Part shown: in pieces, positions 24,589-32,199 of the stretch
Layout of the letters: the number at the start of each line of letters is the position of its first letter
How positions within the stretch are numbered: the first letter of the stretch is position 1
Translations under genes and position numbers: made by a program
NCBI GenBank assembly: GCA_028288765.1
Contig: JAQGHQ010000533.1
Location: 1-32,971, forward strand
DNA: 32,971 nucleotides
Source: Gemmataceae bacterium
Lineage (GTDB): Bacteria; Planctomycetota; Planctomycetia; Gemmatales; Gemmataceae
Direction: 5' to 3'
The notes under the pieces: generated by a model
Seen by the model: the letters and a program-made list of their open reading frames with translations, nothing else
What the model was told of the DNA's origin: nothing
Databases searched by the model: none

Positions 24589-25707
24589 ATGCTCTACACG
24601 CAATCCGCGTTCGAAATCACTCTGGTACTGGTCGTGGTCGCGGCGGCGTGTGCGCTGCCGGGGGTGTTCCTGGTGCTGCGGCGGATGGCGCTCGTCAGCG
24701 ACGCGATCGGCCACGTCCTTCTGTTCGGCATCGTGCTCGCGTACTTCGCCACCCGCGACGCGGATTCGCCGTGGCTCCTCGTCGGCGCGGCGGCGGCGGG
24801 GATGCTTACGGTCGTACTCGTGGAGCTGCTCCAGCGCACCCAGCTGGTGAAGGCAGACGCGGCGGTCGGGCTGGCATTCCCCGCCCTGTTCGCGGCCGGG
24901 GTGCTGCTCGCTTCGGTGTACCTGCGGAACACACACCTGGACATCGACGCCGTCCTCCTCGGGCAGCCCGAGCTCGCCACGGAACCGCGGTGGTGGATCG
25001 ACGGCGTGCCGGTGAAGCCGTTGTGGGTGATGGCCGCCGTCCTGACACTGAACGCCGCTCTCCTCCTGCTCTTCTACAAGGAGCTGAAGCTGACCACGTT
25101 CGACCCCGGGCTTGCGGCCGCCCTTGGGTTTCGACCGGGACTCGTCCACTACGGCCTGATGGTGACGGTGTCGGTGACCGCGGTCGCGGCGTTCGACGCG
25201 GTCGGGCCGGTGCTGGTGGTCGGGTTCTTCGTGGTCCCGGCGGCGGCCGCGCTCCTCCTCACGGAGCGCCTGGCGGTCGTGCTGGGGGTCGCCGTCCTGG
25301 TCGGGGCCGCCGGGGCGGCGGCCGGTACTCATCTCGCCATCCGGTTCGACACGAACATCGCCGGGATGGTGGCGACGGTGCTCGGGCTGATCTTCGCGGG
25401 CGTGTTCGTGGCCTCGCCGGGCCGCGGGCTCCTGGCGCAGGCCGCCCGGCGGTGGCGGCAGGCGCGGGCGTTCCACGAGACGATGCTGGCAGTCCACCTG
25501 TTCCAGCACGAGAACACGCCCGCCGAGCCGGACGAAGCCCGAACGGACGGGCTATACCGTCACCTGCGATGGCCGGCGGGGCAGATCGCCGCCGTGGTCT
25601 GCCGGGCCGAGCGGCATGGGCTCGTGAGACGGGATGGGGACTGGCTCAGGTTGACCGACGCGGGGCGCGCCCGGGCCCGGACGATTCTCGTCGAGCGGGG
25701 GGCGTGA
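24589..25707 (+). CDS. Metal ABC permease fused to winged-helix (DtxR/MntR-like) domain, 3' end altered by IS
   Basis: A 372-residue second ABC-3 permease. Residues 1-285 are the membrane part, with VFLVLRRMALVSDAIGHVLLFGIVL and FDAVGPVLVVGFFVVPAAAALLLT as signatures. Residues ~298-372 form a winged helix (FHETMLAVHLFQHE, LRWPAGQIAAVVCRAERHGLVRRDGDWLRLTDAGRARARTIL) like the DNA-binding domain of DtxR/MntR metal regulators. Permeases of this fused type often continue into a dimerisation/metal-binding segment; here it stops right after the winged helix. The last codons, R-G-A-stop (25696-25707), lie inside the left terminal repeat of an IS remnant, so the original end was probably lost. It forms a pair with the permease at 23671. 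Confidence 0.88.
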   Translation: MLYTQSAFEITLVLVVVAAACALPGVFLVLRRMALVSDAIGHVLLFGIVLAYFATRDADSPWLLVGAAAAGMLTVVLVELLQRTQLVKADAAVGLAFPALFAAGVLLASVYLRNTHLDIDAVLLGQPELATEPRWWIDGVPVKPLWVMAAVLTLNAALLLLFYKELKLTTFDPGLAAALGFRPGLVHYGLMVTVSVTAVAAFDAVGPVLVVGFFVVPAAAALLLTERLAVVLGVAVLVGAAGAAAGTHLAIRFDTNIAGMVATVLGLIFAGVFVASPGRGLLAQAARRWRQARAFHETMLAVHLFQHENTPAEPDEARTDGLYRHLRWPAGQIAAVVCRAERHGLVRRDGDWLRLTDAGRARARTILVERGA

Positions 25708-25732
25708 GCCCTCAACTTGTACCACAAGTTGG
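25696..25732 (+). repeat. Left terminal inverted repeat of the IS remnant
   Basis: C, six G, CGTGAGCC, then C (A in the right copy) and a 21-base stretch with the internal palindrome CAACTTGTACCACAAGTTG. It overlaps the last three sense codons and the stop of the upstream permease gene. Confidence 0.9.
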
Positions 25733-25790
25733 GGTTGACTGGGGATGGGTTTTGGGGGTCCGCTATCTGCCTCACTCAGGAGGCTCGGCC

Positions 25791-26876
25791 ATCATCACCC
25801 CCACCGCACCCCCGAGTTTCGGGCACCTTCCCTTCTCGGGACTTGACTTGGGCGACGCCCGGGTGAACCAGCGGGTCATCGACCTGGCCGACATCCTCGC
25901 CGCCGCCGCGTCCGGGTCCTGGCCGGACACGTTCGCCAGCCCCGGCGGTTACCGCGCCTTCCGGCGGGTCGTCAGCCGTCCCCGGGCCACACCCGCGTCC
26001 GTCCGAGCCGCTCACACCCGCCTGACCCGGGACCGCATGGCCCGGGCCGAACACCTCGTCCTGGTCCTCCACGGCACCACCGAACTCGACTTCTCCGGGC
26101 GGGCAGTCCCGGGGCGCGGGCCGATCGGCCATGGGGGCGGGCGGGGGTGGAGGTGTCACAACACCCCGGCCGTCGACCCCCGGACCGGGGCCGTCCTCGG
26201 GTTGGCCCACCCGATCCTGCACCGGCGGACCGCCCCGGGGGTGACGGCGGCCGAGGGGGTGGCCGGGAAGCGGGCCCGGGTCGACCGGGAGAGCCGACTG
26301 TGGTGGGATGGGGTGACCGCGGTCGGCGACGCCCCGGCCGGGCGGACGTGGGTTCATGTGTGCGACCGGGGGCCGACACCTCCGAGTTCCTCCAGCAGAT
26401 GACGACCGCCGGGCGGGGGTTCGTGGTCCGGTCGACGGCGAACCGCCGGCGGGCCGTGGCCGGCGGGCGGGCGGCGGAGTGGCACGACCGGATGCGTGAC
26501 CGTCCGGCCCAAGCCGGCTGGCCGGGGGAGGCCCGGGAGGCCGGCCCTGGCGGCGGCGGTCGGGATCACGACGGTGCTGGCGGTCGGGCTCCTGGAGTGG
26601 CGGGACCGGGCGCGGACCCCGGCCGGCCAGGAGGACCCGGCGGCGGACGTGGTGGGTCCGCCGGTGGTCCGGGTCCTGAGCGTGTGGCGGCTGGGGGTGG
26701 CGAGGTCGGGGTGGACGGTCCGGGAGTTCCTCCGGGCGTTGGGTCGCTCGGGTGGTCACATGAACCGCCCGAGCGACGGGGTCCCCGGTTGGCAGGCCCG
26801 GTGGCGTGGACTCCGCAAGCTCCGACCGATGCTCGCCTACGACAAAAAATCTACACCAACTTGTGGTACAAGTTGA
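25791..26876 (+). pseudogene. Tn5-like transposase remnant
   Basis: From 25791 the frame reads a Tnp DNA-binding domain (FSGLDLGDARVNQRVIDLAD, GYRAFRRVVSRPRATPASV) and then a DDE region. Lesions: (1) no ATG; an AGGAGG at 25778 is followed at normal distance by ATC ATC, suggesting a lost start codon; (2) the first catalytic Asp is Gly (LHGTTELDFS for HDTTELDF); (3) one G lost in the run 26368-26372 shifts the frame just after HVCDRG, and ADTSEFLQQMTTAGRGFVVRS continues in the next frame; (4) about 130 residues with the catalytic Glu region are missing near 26490-26540, after which the C-terminal part (LAAAVGITTVLAVGLLEWRD, TVREFLRALGRSGGHMNRPSDG) resumes in a third frame. The final stop at 26874 lies inside the right terminal repeat. 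The protein cannot be active. Confidence 0.87.
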
Positions 26877-26892
26877 TGGCTCACGCCCCCCG
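26856..26892 (-). repeat. Right terminal inverted repeat of the IS remnant
   Basis: Reverse complement of the left repeat at 25696-25732 with a single mismatch (A for C between GTGAGCC and TCAACTTG). It contains the transposase stop codon. Confidence 0.9.
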
Positions 26893-26904
26893 AGTTACGC
26901 TGGC

Positions 26905-26928
26905 GTGAACCGGGAAGTTCCCGTTCAC
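26905..26928. terminator. Hairpin between IS remnant and DUF1080 gene
   Basis: GTGAA and CGGG pair with CCCG and TTCAC across loop AAGTT, with one bulged C. It may be the original transcript end of the metal permease operon, now separated by the IS, or a leader structure of the DUF1080 gene. Confidence 0.35.
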
Positions 26929-26970
26929 TCGGGGGCTCATGCCCCTTCGCCATTCACTCGGAGACCCCCC

Positions 26971-27699
26971 ATGCGTTCCCTCTCCTGCGTGCTCGTTCTC
27001 GTCGCGGCAACCGTTGCCGGCGCGGCCGGTGCCGACCCGTGGAAACTCGACGACCAGTTCAAGGCCGCCAAGCCCGACGACCTGAAGGACGTCCTGACCA
27101 CCCCGGCGCCGAAGGGCGCGGTCGTCCTGTTCGACGGCAAGGACTTCGCCAGCTGGGTCAAGAAGGACGGCAAGAGCGAGGTGAAGTGGACCCTCCGCGA
27201 GGGTGGCGTGATGGAAGGGGTGAAGGGCCACGGCGACATCATCACCCAGGAGAAGTTCGACGGGAAGTTCAAGCTTCACGTCGAGTTCCGGGTCCCGTAT
27301 GAGCCGGGCGGACAGGGCCAGGGGCGGGGCAACAGCGGGGTGTACGTCCAGGGTCGGTACGAGGTGCAGGTGCTCGACAGTTACGGACTCAAGAGCGGAA
27401 AGAACGACTGCGGCGCGATCTACGGCGTCGCCGCCCCGGCGGTGAACGCCTGCAAGGCGCCGACCGTCTGGCAGAGCTATGACATCGAGTTCACCGCCCC
27501 CAAATTTGAAAACGGCAAGAAGGCCGAACCTGCCCGCATGTCGGTGTATCATAACGGCGTGAAGGTCCACGACGACGTCCCAATCCCGGTGGATAACACC
27601 ACCTCCGGGCTCGGGGGGGATCCGTCCACGCCCGGCCCGATCCTGCTCCAGGACCACGGCCACCCCGTTCAGTACCGGAACGTCTGGCTCGTCAAATAA
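26971..27699 (+). CDS. Exported DUF1080 (3-keto-disaccharide hydrolase-like) protein
   Basis: A 242-residue protein with a Sec signal (MRSLSCVLVLVAATVAGAAG) and one DUF1080 domain, a beta-jelly-roll family abundant in planctomycetes and verrucomicrobia with proposed 3-keto-glycoside hydrolase activity. Marks are VVLFDGKDFASWVKKDGKSEVKWTL (the LFDG...W opening), ITQEKFDGKFKLHVEFRVP, GRGNSGVYVQGRYEVQVLDSYG and ILLQDHGHPVQYRNVWL at the end. GGAG lies 8 bases before ATG 26971; the frame is open further upstream into the IS but without a start signal. Exported, acting on sugars or glycans outside the cytoplasm by family inference. Confidence 0.92.
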   Translation: MRSLSCVLVLVAATVAGAAGADPWKLDDQFKAAKPDDLKDVLTTPAPKGAVVLFDGKDFASWVKKDGKSEVKWTLREGGVMEGVKGHGDIITQEKFDGKFKLHVEFRVPYEPGGQGQGRGNSGVYVQGRYEVQVLDSYGLKSGKNDCGAIYGVAAPAVNACKAPTVWQSYDIEFTAPKFENGKKAEPARMSVYHNGVKVHDDVPIPVDNTTSGLGGDPSTPGPILLQDHGHPVQYRNVWLVK

Positions 27700-27701
27700 C
27701 G

Positions 27702-27730
27702 CGGAGTACGGAATGCGGAATGCGGAATGG
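27702..27730 (+). repeat. CGGAATG heptamer tandem repeat at a start codon
   Basis: Three exact CGGAATG copies at 27709-27729, preceded by the related GCGGAGTA. Phrases like this recur between genes in planctomycetes (recollection). Each copy contains an ATG, and because the unit is 7 bases the three ATGs fall in three different frames; the first is the MATE start. Confidence 0.85.
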
Positions 27731-29251
27731 AAGATCCCAGACGCGGAGTCCGAAACCCTTCCATTTGTCCCGCTTACCGAGCCGCCTACCCTCCCGCAGT
27801 CCGAAAGCAGTATCCCGCTCTCGCCCGCCCCGGGCGGGTCCCGGGAGCTGCTCGCCCTCGCGCTCCCGCTGATCGTCAGCCAGAGCTTCATGACGGTGCA
27901 GGTCCTGGTCGATACCCTCCTCCTCGCCCGGCACGACACGGACGAGATGGCCGCCTCGTTCCCGGCGGTGATGTGGTACTGGCTCGGGTTCGGCCTGCTC
28001 CAGGTGACCGCCGGGTATACGTCCACGTTCGTCGCCCAGTACACCGGGGCCGGCCGCCCGCACCGGGTCGGGCCGGCCGTCTGGCAGGGCATCCACTTCG
28101 GGGTCGTCGCCGGGCTCCTGTTCCTGGTGATGATTCCGGCGGCCCCGGCCCTGATCGGCCTCGGCGGGCACGCCCCGGAGTTGCAACGCCTGGAAGTCAC
28201 CTACCTGCGGTGCCTCGCGTTCGCGGCCTTGCCGATGCTGGTGATGTCCGCGATCAACGGGTTCTTCTCCGGCCGCGGGCAGACGTGGACGGTCCTCGGG
28301 ATCGAGGCGTTCGGGACGGCGGTCAACGTCGGGCTCGCGCTCCTGCTGATCTTCGGCCGGTGGGGGTTCCCGGAGCTGGGGATCGCCGGGGCCGGGTGGG
28401 CGACGGTGGCCGGGTCGTGGGCGTCGGCCCTGCTCGCGGTCGGGCTGTTCCTGAGGCGGGAATATCGGACCGCGTTCAACACCCTGAGTGGGTGGCGGCC
28501 GGAGCGGGACCTGTTCCGCCGGCTCATGCGGTACGGCGGCCCGGCCGGGCTCCAGGTCTTCCTCGACGTCCTGGTCTTCAACGCCTTCGTCCAGCTCGTC
28601 GGCCAGCTCGGGGACGCGGCCCTGGGGGCGACCACCCTGACCGTCCGGTTCAACATGATCGCCTTCCTGCCGATGATGGGGATGGGGCAGGCGGTGAGTA
28701 TCCTGGTCGGCCAGCGGCTCGGGGCGGACCGCCCGGACCTGGCCGAGAAGAGCACGTACACCGGCCTCCGGTGGGTGTTCGGGTACATGTGCCTGGTGGC
28801 CGCCACATACCTCCTCGTCCCGGGGGGCCTGGTAGCCGGGTTCGAGCCGGAGAACGACCCCGAGAAGTTCGCCGCGATCGCCGCCGTAGTCCCAACTTTG
28901 CTGGTCTGCGTGGCGATTTATTCACTGGCGGACGCGGTGAACGTGACCTTCGCGTTCGCCCTCCGGGGGGCCGGGGACACCCGATTCGTAACCTGGCTGA
29001 CGTTCGCCCTGGCCTGGCCGGTGATGGTCGTCCCGACGTACCTCGTGGTGGTAAACGGCGGGAGCCTGTACTGGGCGTGGGGGTTCGCGACCGCGTTCAT
29101 CGTCACGATGGCGGCCTGTTTCGCCTGGCGGTTCCGGTCCGGGAAGTGGAAGACGATGCGGGTGATCGAACCCGGCCTGGGAGAGGACCCGGAAAGATCG
29201 GAAAGTTCACCACAAAGGCACGAAGATCACACAAAGGACACAAAGAAGTAG
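27713..29251 (+). CDS. MATE-family multidrug/sodium antiporter
   Basis: A 512-residue exporter with about twelve membrane helices, moving organic cations or drugs out against Na+ or H+. Two homologous halves are visible: ELLALALPLIVSQSFMTVQVLVDTLLLAR at ~45 opens the first, and RLMRYGGPAGLQVFLDVLVFNAFVQLVGQLG at ~270 opens the second; ATTLTVRFNMIAFLPMMGMGQAVSILVGQRLGA is a family mark. GGAG lies 6 bases before ATG 27713. The first ~45 residues (MRNAEWKIPDAESETLPF...) start in a tandem repeat and are not conserved-looking, and the last ~15 residues (SPQRHEDHTKDTKK) are encoded by an intergenic repeat, so both termini are probably acquired. Confidence 0.9.
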   Translation: MRNAEWKIPDAESETLPFVPLTEPPTLPQSESSIPLSPAPGGSRELLALALPLIVSQSFMTVQVLVDTLLLARHDTDEMAASFPAVMWYWLGFGLLQVTAGYTSTFVAQYTGAGRPHRVGPAVWQGIHFGVVAGLLFLVMIPAAPALIGLGGHAPELQRLEVTYLRCLAFAALPMLVMSAINGFFSGRGQTWTVLGIEAFGTAVNVGLALLLIFGRWGFPELGIAGAGWATVAGSWASALLAVGLFLRREYRTAFNTLSGWRPERDLFRRLMRYGGPAGLQVFLDVLVFNAFVQLVGQLGDAALGATTLTVRFNMIAFLPMMGMGQAVSILVGQRLGADRPDLAEKSTYTGLRWVFGYMCLVAATYLLVPGGLVAGFEPENDPEKFAAIAAVVPTLLVCVAIYSLADAVNVTFAFALRGAGDTRFVTWLTFALAWPVMVVPTYLVVVNGGSLYWAWGFATAFIVTMAACFAWRFRSGKWKTMRVIEPGLGEDPERSESSPQRHEDHTKDTKK

Positions 29252-29305
29252 AAATCGTCTCCTGTTCTCTTTGTGATCTTTGTGTCCCCTTTGTGCCTTT
29301 GTGGT
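29209..29305. repeat. ACCACAAAGGCAC inverted repeat between convergent genes
   Basis: Arms 29209-29221 and 29293-29305 are perfect 13-base reverse complements; the inner parts (CACACAAAGGACACAAAGAA and TTCTCTTTGTGATCTTTGTG) pair further with mismatches. It resembles the CACAAAG-type dispersed repeats known from several phyla (recollection). The left part encodes the MATE C-terminus and the right arm touches the stop codon of the TPR gene, so it probably terminates both convergent transcripts. Confidence 0.85.
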
Positions 29306-30150
29306 CAATCTTTCTTCTGCTTTTTCAGCACCGCCAGCTGGGCGTTACCGACGTCCCACATGTAGTGCCCGATCTTGTACTTCTCGACCGCGGTCGTGAG
29401 GTGGTCGAGGGCCTTCTTCTCGTCCTTCTCGGATTCGTAGTACAGGGCGACGTACAGGTGGGCGTAGAACCGGGCCTCGGTCAACGCCTCGCCCTCGAGC
29501 TTCGCGGCCTCGGCGGAGTCGATGACGTCCTGGGGCTTGAGCTTCCCGGCGAACAGATCCAGGACCTGTTTCATCGGCACCCGGGCGTCCCGGGTGACCG
29601 GGATCAGGTCCTCGCGGGCCTTCTTCGGGGTGTTCGCCCGGGCGTTGCACAGGTAGTGCCAGGCCGAGTTCTCCACGTCCTCCGGGTTCACCGTCCGGTG
29701 CAGGTCGAACTGCTTCCGCCCGTCGTCGAACCGGCCGGCGTAGTACAGGGCGATCCCCCGCCGCCAGTGTTCCGGGGCGAACTTCGGCTTCATTTCCAGG
29801 AACGTGTCGAAGTCGGCGATCGCCTCCTTGAACTTGCCGAGCTTCAGCTGCGCGTCGCCGCGGCGGTCGTAGGCCACGGCCAGCTTCGGGTCGCGGTCGA
29901 TCGCCGCCGTGAACGCCGTCACCGCGGCCGCGTTCTCCCGCAGGGCGGCCCGGGCCGACCCGGCGACGAATGGAGCCCTGGCGGCTTTCGGGTCGAGCTT
30001 GGCCGCCTTGTCGGCCAACTCGGCGGCCTCCTTGTACTTCCCGGCATCGAACGCGGCGACCGCGTCTTCGAGCACCTTCTCGGGCTTGTCGGCGGCGGCG
30101 GCCGCGACGAGCGTGGCGGCGAACAGGCCCGCGGCGAAGAGCGTACGCAT
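29305..30150 (-). CDS. Exported tetratricopeptide repeat protein
   Basis: A 281-residue TPR protein with a signal peptide (MRTLFAAGLFAATLVAAAAA). ATG 30150 has GGAGG 7 bases upstream, which rejects the longer open frame. TPR helices at residues ~22-130 follow the consensus: AVAAFDAGKYKEAAELADKAAKLDPKA, AVTAFTAAIDRDPKLAVAYDRRGDAQLKLGKFKEAIADFDTFLEMKP and RRGIALYYAGRFDDGRKQFDLHRTVNP. The C-terminal ~100 residues have no named motif but read like a helical continuation (EARFYAHLYVALYYESEKDEKKALDHLTTAVEKY). It resembles exported planctomycete TPR proteins whose partner is unknown. Convergent with the MATE gene, divergent from FKBP. Confidence 0.9.
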   Translation of the reverse strand: MRTLFAAGLFAATLVAAAAADKPEKVLEDAVAAFDAGKYKEAAELADKAAKLDPKAARAPFVAGSARAALRENAAAVTAFTAAIDRDPKLAVAYDRRGDAQLKLGKFKEAIADFDTFLEMKPKFAPEHWRRGIALYYAGRFDDGRKQFDLHRTVNPEDVENSAWHYLCNARANTPKKAREDLIPVTRDARVPMKQVLDLFAGKLKPQDVIDSAEAAKLEGEALTEARFYAHLYVALYYESEKDEKKALDHLTTAVEKYKIGHYMWDVGNAQLAVLKKQKKD

Positions 30151-30304
30151 GAAAGAGCCTCCGGGGTGGATGGGAGGATGGTACCCGTTCCGCCGGCCGC
30201 GGGCAACGCGGCGATGCCCGGCCGGGCGGGGGTGAGCCTCCCGATACCCCAGACCATATAACACACCTCGTACTCACACCGGATCATTAGACGGAGGGCC
30301 GTGC

Positions 30305-30901
30305 ATGGCCGCGGGGCAGAATAAGGATCAGGCGGACGGGGTGGACAAGGGTAAACTGACGACGGTCCTGGTCCCGGTCGCCGGGGTGGCGCTGATCGTC
30401 ATCCTGGTAGTCGTGGTAGCGGCCACGTCGGACTCGCCGACGAAGTCGACCGAGAAAGGCGGGAAGGGGACCGCAAGTACTACCCGACCGCGGCGGGAGA
30501 AGCCTGCGGACCTGACCAAACTGTCGGACGGGACGGCCACGGGGGCCGATGACCCGGAGCTGAAGCCCATCGGCGACCGCGGGCTGAAGTACCGCGACCT
30601 CAAGGTGGGGGACGGGGAGGAGGTCCGGCACGGGGCCCGGGTCACGGTCGACTACACCGGCTGGCTCCCGAACAAAACGCAGTTTTTCGATTCGAGCTGG
30701 AAGAATCCCGAGCCCACCAGCTTCGGCCTGGACCAGGTGGTCAAGGGGTGGGGCGAGGGAATCCCCGGGATGAAGGTCGGCGGGATCCGGAAGCTGGTGA
30801 TCCCGCCGGAACTTGGGTACGCCGAGCGTGGGGCCGGGAAGGACATCCCGCCGAACGCGACACTGGTCTTCGAGGTAGAAGTCCTCGGGGTGAATCAGTA
30901 G
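30305..30901 (+). CDS. Membrane-anchored FKBP-type peptidyl-prolyl isomerase
   Basis: A 198-residue cis-trans prolyl isomerase. An N-terminal uncleaved helix (LTTVLVPVAGVALIVILVVVVAAT, ~19-42) anchors it, with a Ser/Lys-rich linker to ~95; residues ~105-197 are the FKBP domain: VTVDYTGWLPNKTQFFDSSW, VVKGWGEGIPGMKVGGIRKLVIPPELGYAERG and IPPNATLVFEVEVLGV. The domain would face the periplasm if the helix is a signal anchor. GGAGG precedes ATG 30305 by 8 bases. It is divergent from the TPR gene (154 bases between, AT pocket CATATAACA near 30256). Confidence 0.93.
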   Translation: MAAGQNKDQADGVDKGKLTTVLVPVAGVALIVILVVVVAATSDSPTKSTEKGGKGTASTTRPRREKPADLTKLSDGTATGADDPELKPIGDRGLKYRDLKVGDGEEVRHGARVTVDYTGWLPNKTQFFDSSWKNPEPTSFGLDQVVKGWGEGIPGMKVGGIRKLVIPPELGYAERGAGKDIPPNATLVFEVEVLGVNQ

Positions 30902-30932
30902 ATGCGGTCCGGGCGGGTCCGGCTCCCGACCC

Positions 30933-32018
30933 CTACCGCTGCACCCGGGCCGACCCGCCCTTGGCGAACGTCTCGACCTCGTCGAGCCGGGCCATGGTCA
31001 CGTCGCCGTGGTAGGTGGTGAGCAGGGCCCCGTGCGCCCAGCCCAGGCGCAAGGCCTCCTCCGGGTGGCGGCCGGTCAGCAGGCCGTAGATGCAGCCGGC
31101 CGCGAACCCGTCCCCGCCGCCGATCCGGTCGATCACATCGAGGTGGCACGTCGGGCTCACGTACCGCTGCCCGTCCAGCCACAGCACCGCCGCCCAGTCG
31201 TGCCGGTTCGTCGAGTGGACCTCGCGGAGCGTCGTGGCCACCAGCTTGACGTTCGGGAACTCCTTCACTGTCGCCTCGATCATCCCGAAGAACACGTCCG
31301 GATCGAGTTTCGACTCGGCCTTCTTGACCACCTCCGGGCCCTTCACCCCGAGTCCCTTCTGCATGTCCTCCTCGTTCCCGATCAGGCAGTCGACGTGGGA
31401 GACGATCCGCCGCAGGGTCTGGACGGCCCGGGCGTCCCCGCCGGCCGCCGACCACAGCTTCGCCCGGTAGTTCAGGTCGAAGGACACGACCGCCCCCTGG
31501 GCCTTGGCCGCCTTGATCCCCTCGATAATGAGCTCCGGGGTGGTTTCGGAAAGCGCCGCGAAGATCCCGCCGGAGTGGAACCACCGGACCCCACCGGCCA
31601 GGATCGTCTTCCAGTCGAAATCGCCGGGTTTCAGCTGCGCGGCGGCCTCGTTCGCCCGGTTGTAGAACACGACCGGCCCGCGGACCCCGTGCCCGCGGTC
31701 GCTAAAAACGGTGGCGAGGTTCGGCCCGCGGACCCCGTCGTGGTCGAACCACTTGTAATACGGGATCACGCCGGTCTCGCGGAGCCGGGCCTGTACCAGT
31801 TCCCCGATCCCGTACTTCACCATTGCGGTGGCGACCCCGGTCCGCAGCCCGAAGCAGTCCGACAGGTTGGCGGCGACGTTGTACTCGCCCCCGGACACGT
31901 GGACGTCGAACGACCGGGCCTTGCGGAACGGGACGACCCCCGGGTCGAGCCGGTGGACGAGTGCCCCGAGGGCGAGGAAGTCGAGGGCGGAGGAATCCTG
32001 GCGGATGGGGAGCGGCAT
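30933..32018 (-). CDS. PfkB-family sugar kinase, 2-dehydro-3-deoxygluconate kinase-like
   Basis: A 361-residue ribokinase-family (PfkB) kinase that phosphorylates a sugar or sugar acid with ATP. Marks are SGGEYNVAANLSDCFGLRTGVATAM near 42 (substrate side), FYNRANEAAAQLKPGDFDW, SFDLNYRAKLW near 180, NEEDMQKGLG near 215, and the C-terminal signature DRIGGGDGFAAGCIYGLLTG with the catalytic Asp. The FDLNYRxKLW phrase is typical of KDG kinases (KdgK), so 2-keto-3-deoxygluconate is the likely substrate, but this is by family only. ATG 32018 precedes the conserved core by a short leader. No KDPG aldolase or uronate genes are nearby. It ends convergently with FKBP. Confidence 0.88.
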   Translation of the reverse strand: MPLPIRQDSSALDFLALGALVHRLDPGVVPFRKARSFDVHVSGGEYNVAANLSDCFGLRTGVATAMVKYGIGELVQARLRETGVIPYYKWFDHDGVRGPNLATVFSDRGHGVRGPVVFYNRANEAAAQLKPGDFDWKTILAGGVRWFHSGGIFAALSETTPELIIEGIKAAKAQGAVVSFDLNYRAKLWSAAGGDARAVQTLRRIVSHVDCLIGNEEDMQKGLGVKGPEVVKKAESKLDPDVFFGMIEATVKEFPNVKLVATTLREVHSTNRHDWAAVLWLDGQRYVSPTCHLDVIDRIGGGDGFAAGCIYGLLTGRHPEEALRLGWAHGALLTTYHGDVTMARLDEVETFAKGGSARVQR

Positions 32019-32199
32019 GGGGTCATTCCGAAGGTGGCAGGCCGGCCACAGGACAGAGCCCCGGCCGGGCGGATAACGGAGTGGGTTCAGGGGTTAGGGT
32101 ACGCCAGGCGCCGGAGGGGACAAGCTAACGGGCTGGCTCCGGCTCGCCACTTCTCATCGCCGGGACCGAACGTGAGCCGTCAGGCCAGGTGGGGGGCGG

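Larger units (their letters stand above)
25696..26892. mobile_element. Decayed Tn5-like (IS4-family type) insertion sequence
   Basis: Terminal inverted repeats of 37 bases with one mismatch bound the element: left 25696-25732, right 26856-26892. Both contain the palindrome CAACTTGTACCACAAGTTG. Between them lies a transposase with the Tn5-type DNA-binding and DDE regions, broken by several lesions. At 1197 bases it is shorter than an intact element of this type would be. No direct target repeat could be fixed because the outer ends run into a G tract. It inserted at the 3' end of the permease/winged-helix gene and ahead of the DUF1080 gene. Confidence 0.88.

Noticed and set aside
25713..25732. 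CAACTTGTACCACAAGTTG palindrome as a regulator operator
   Set aside because: It recurs in both terminal repeats of the IS remnant, so it is better explained as part of the transposon end.
26360..26402. Programmed frameshift in the transposase
   Set aside because: The G run at 26368-26372 could slip, but the transposase also lacks its start ATG, its first catalytic Asp and the catalytic Glu region, so decay is the better explanation.
23595..26402. A 935-codon plus-strand frame across the CDF, permease and IS region
   Set aside because: Most of it is a shadow of the two permease genes in another frame; only the part from 25791 reads as transposase.
27727..30261. An 844-codon plus-strand frame over MATE and TPR genes
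   Set aside because: It is out of frame with MATE and antisense to the TPR gene, with Arg/Gly/Pro-rich product.
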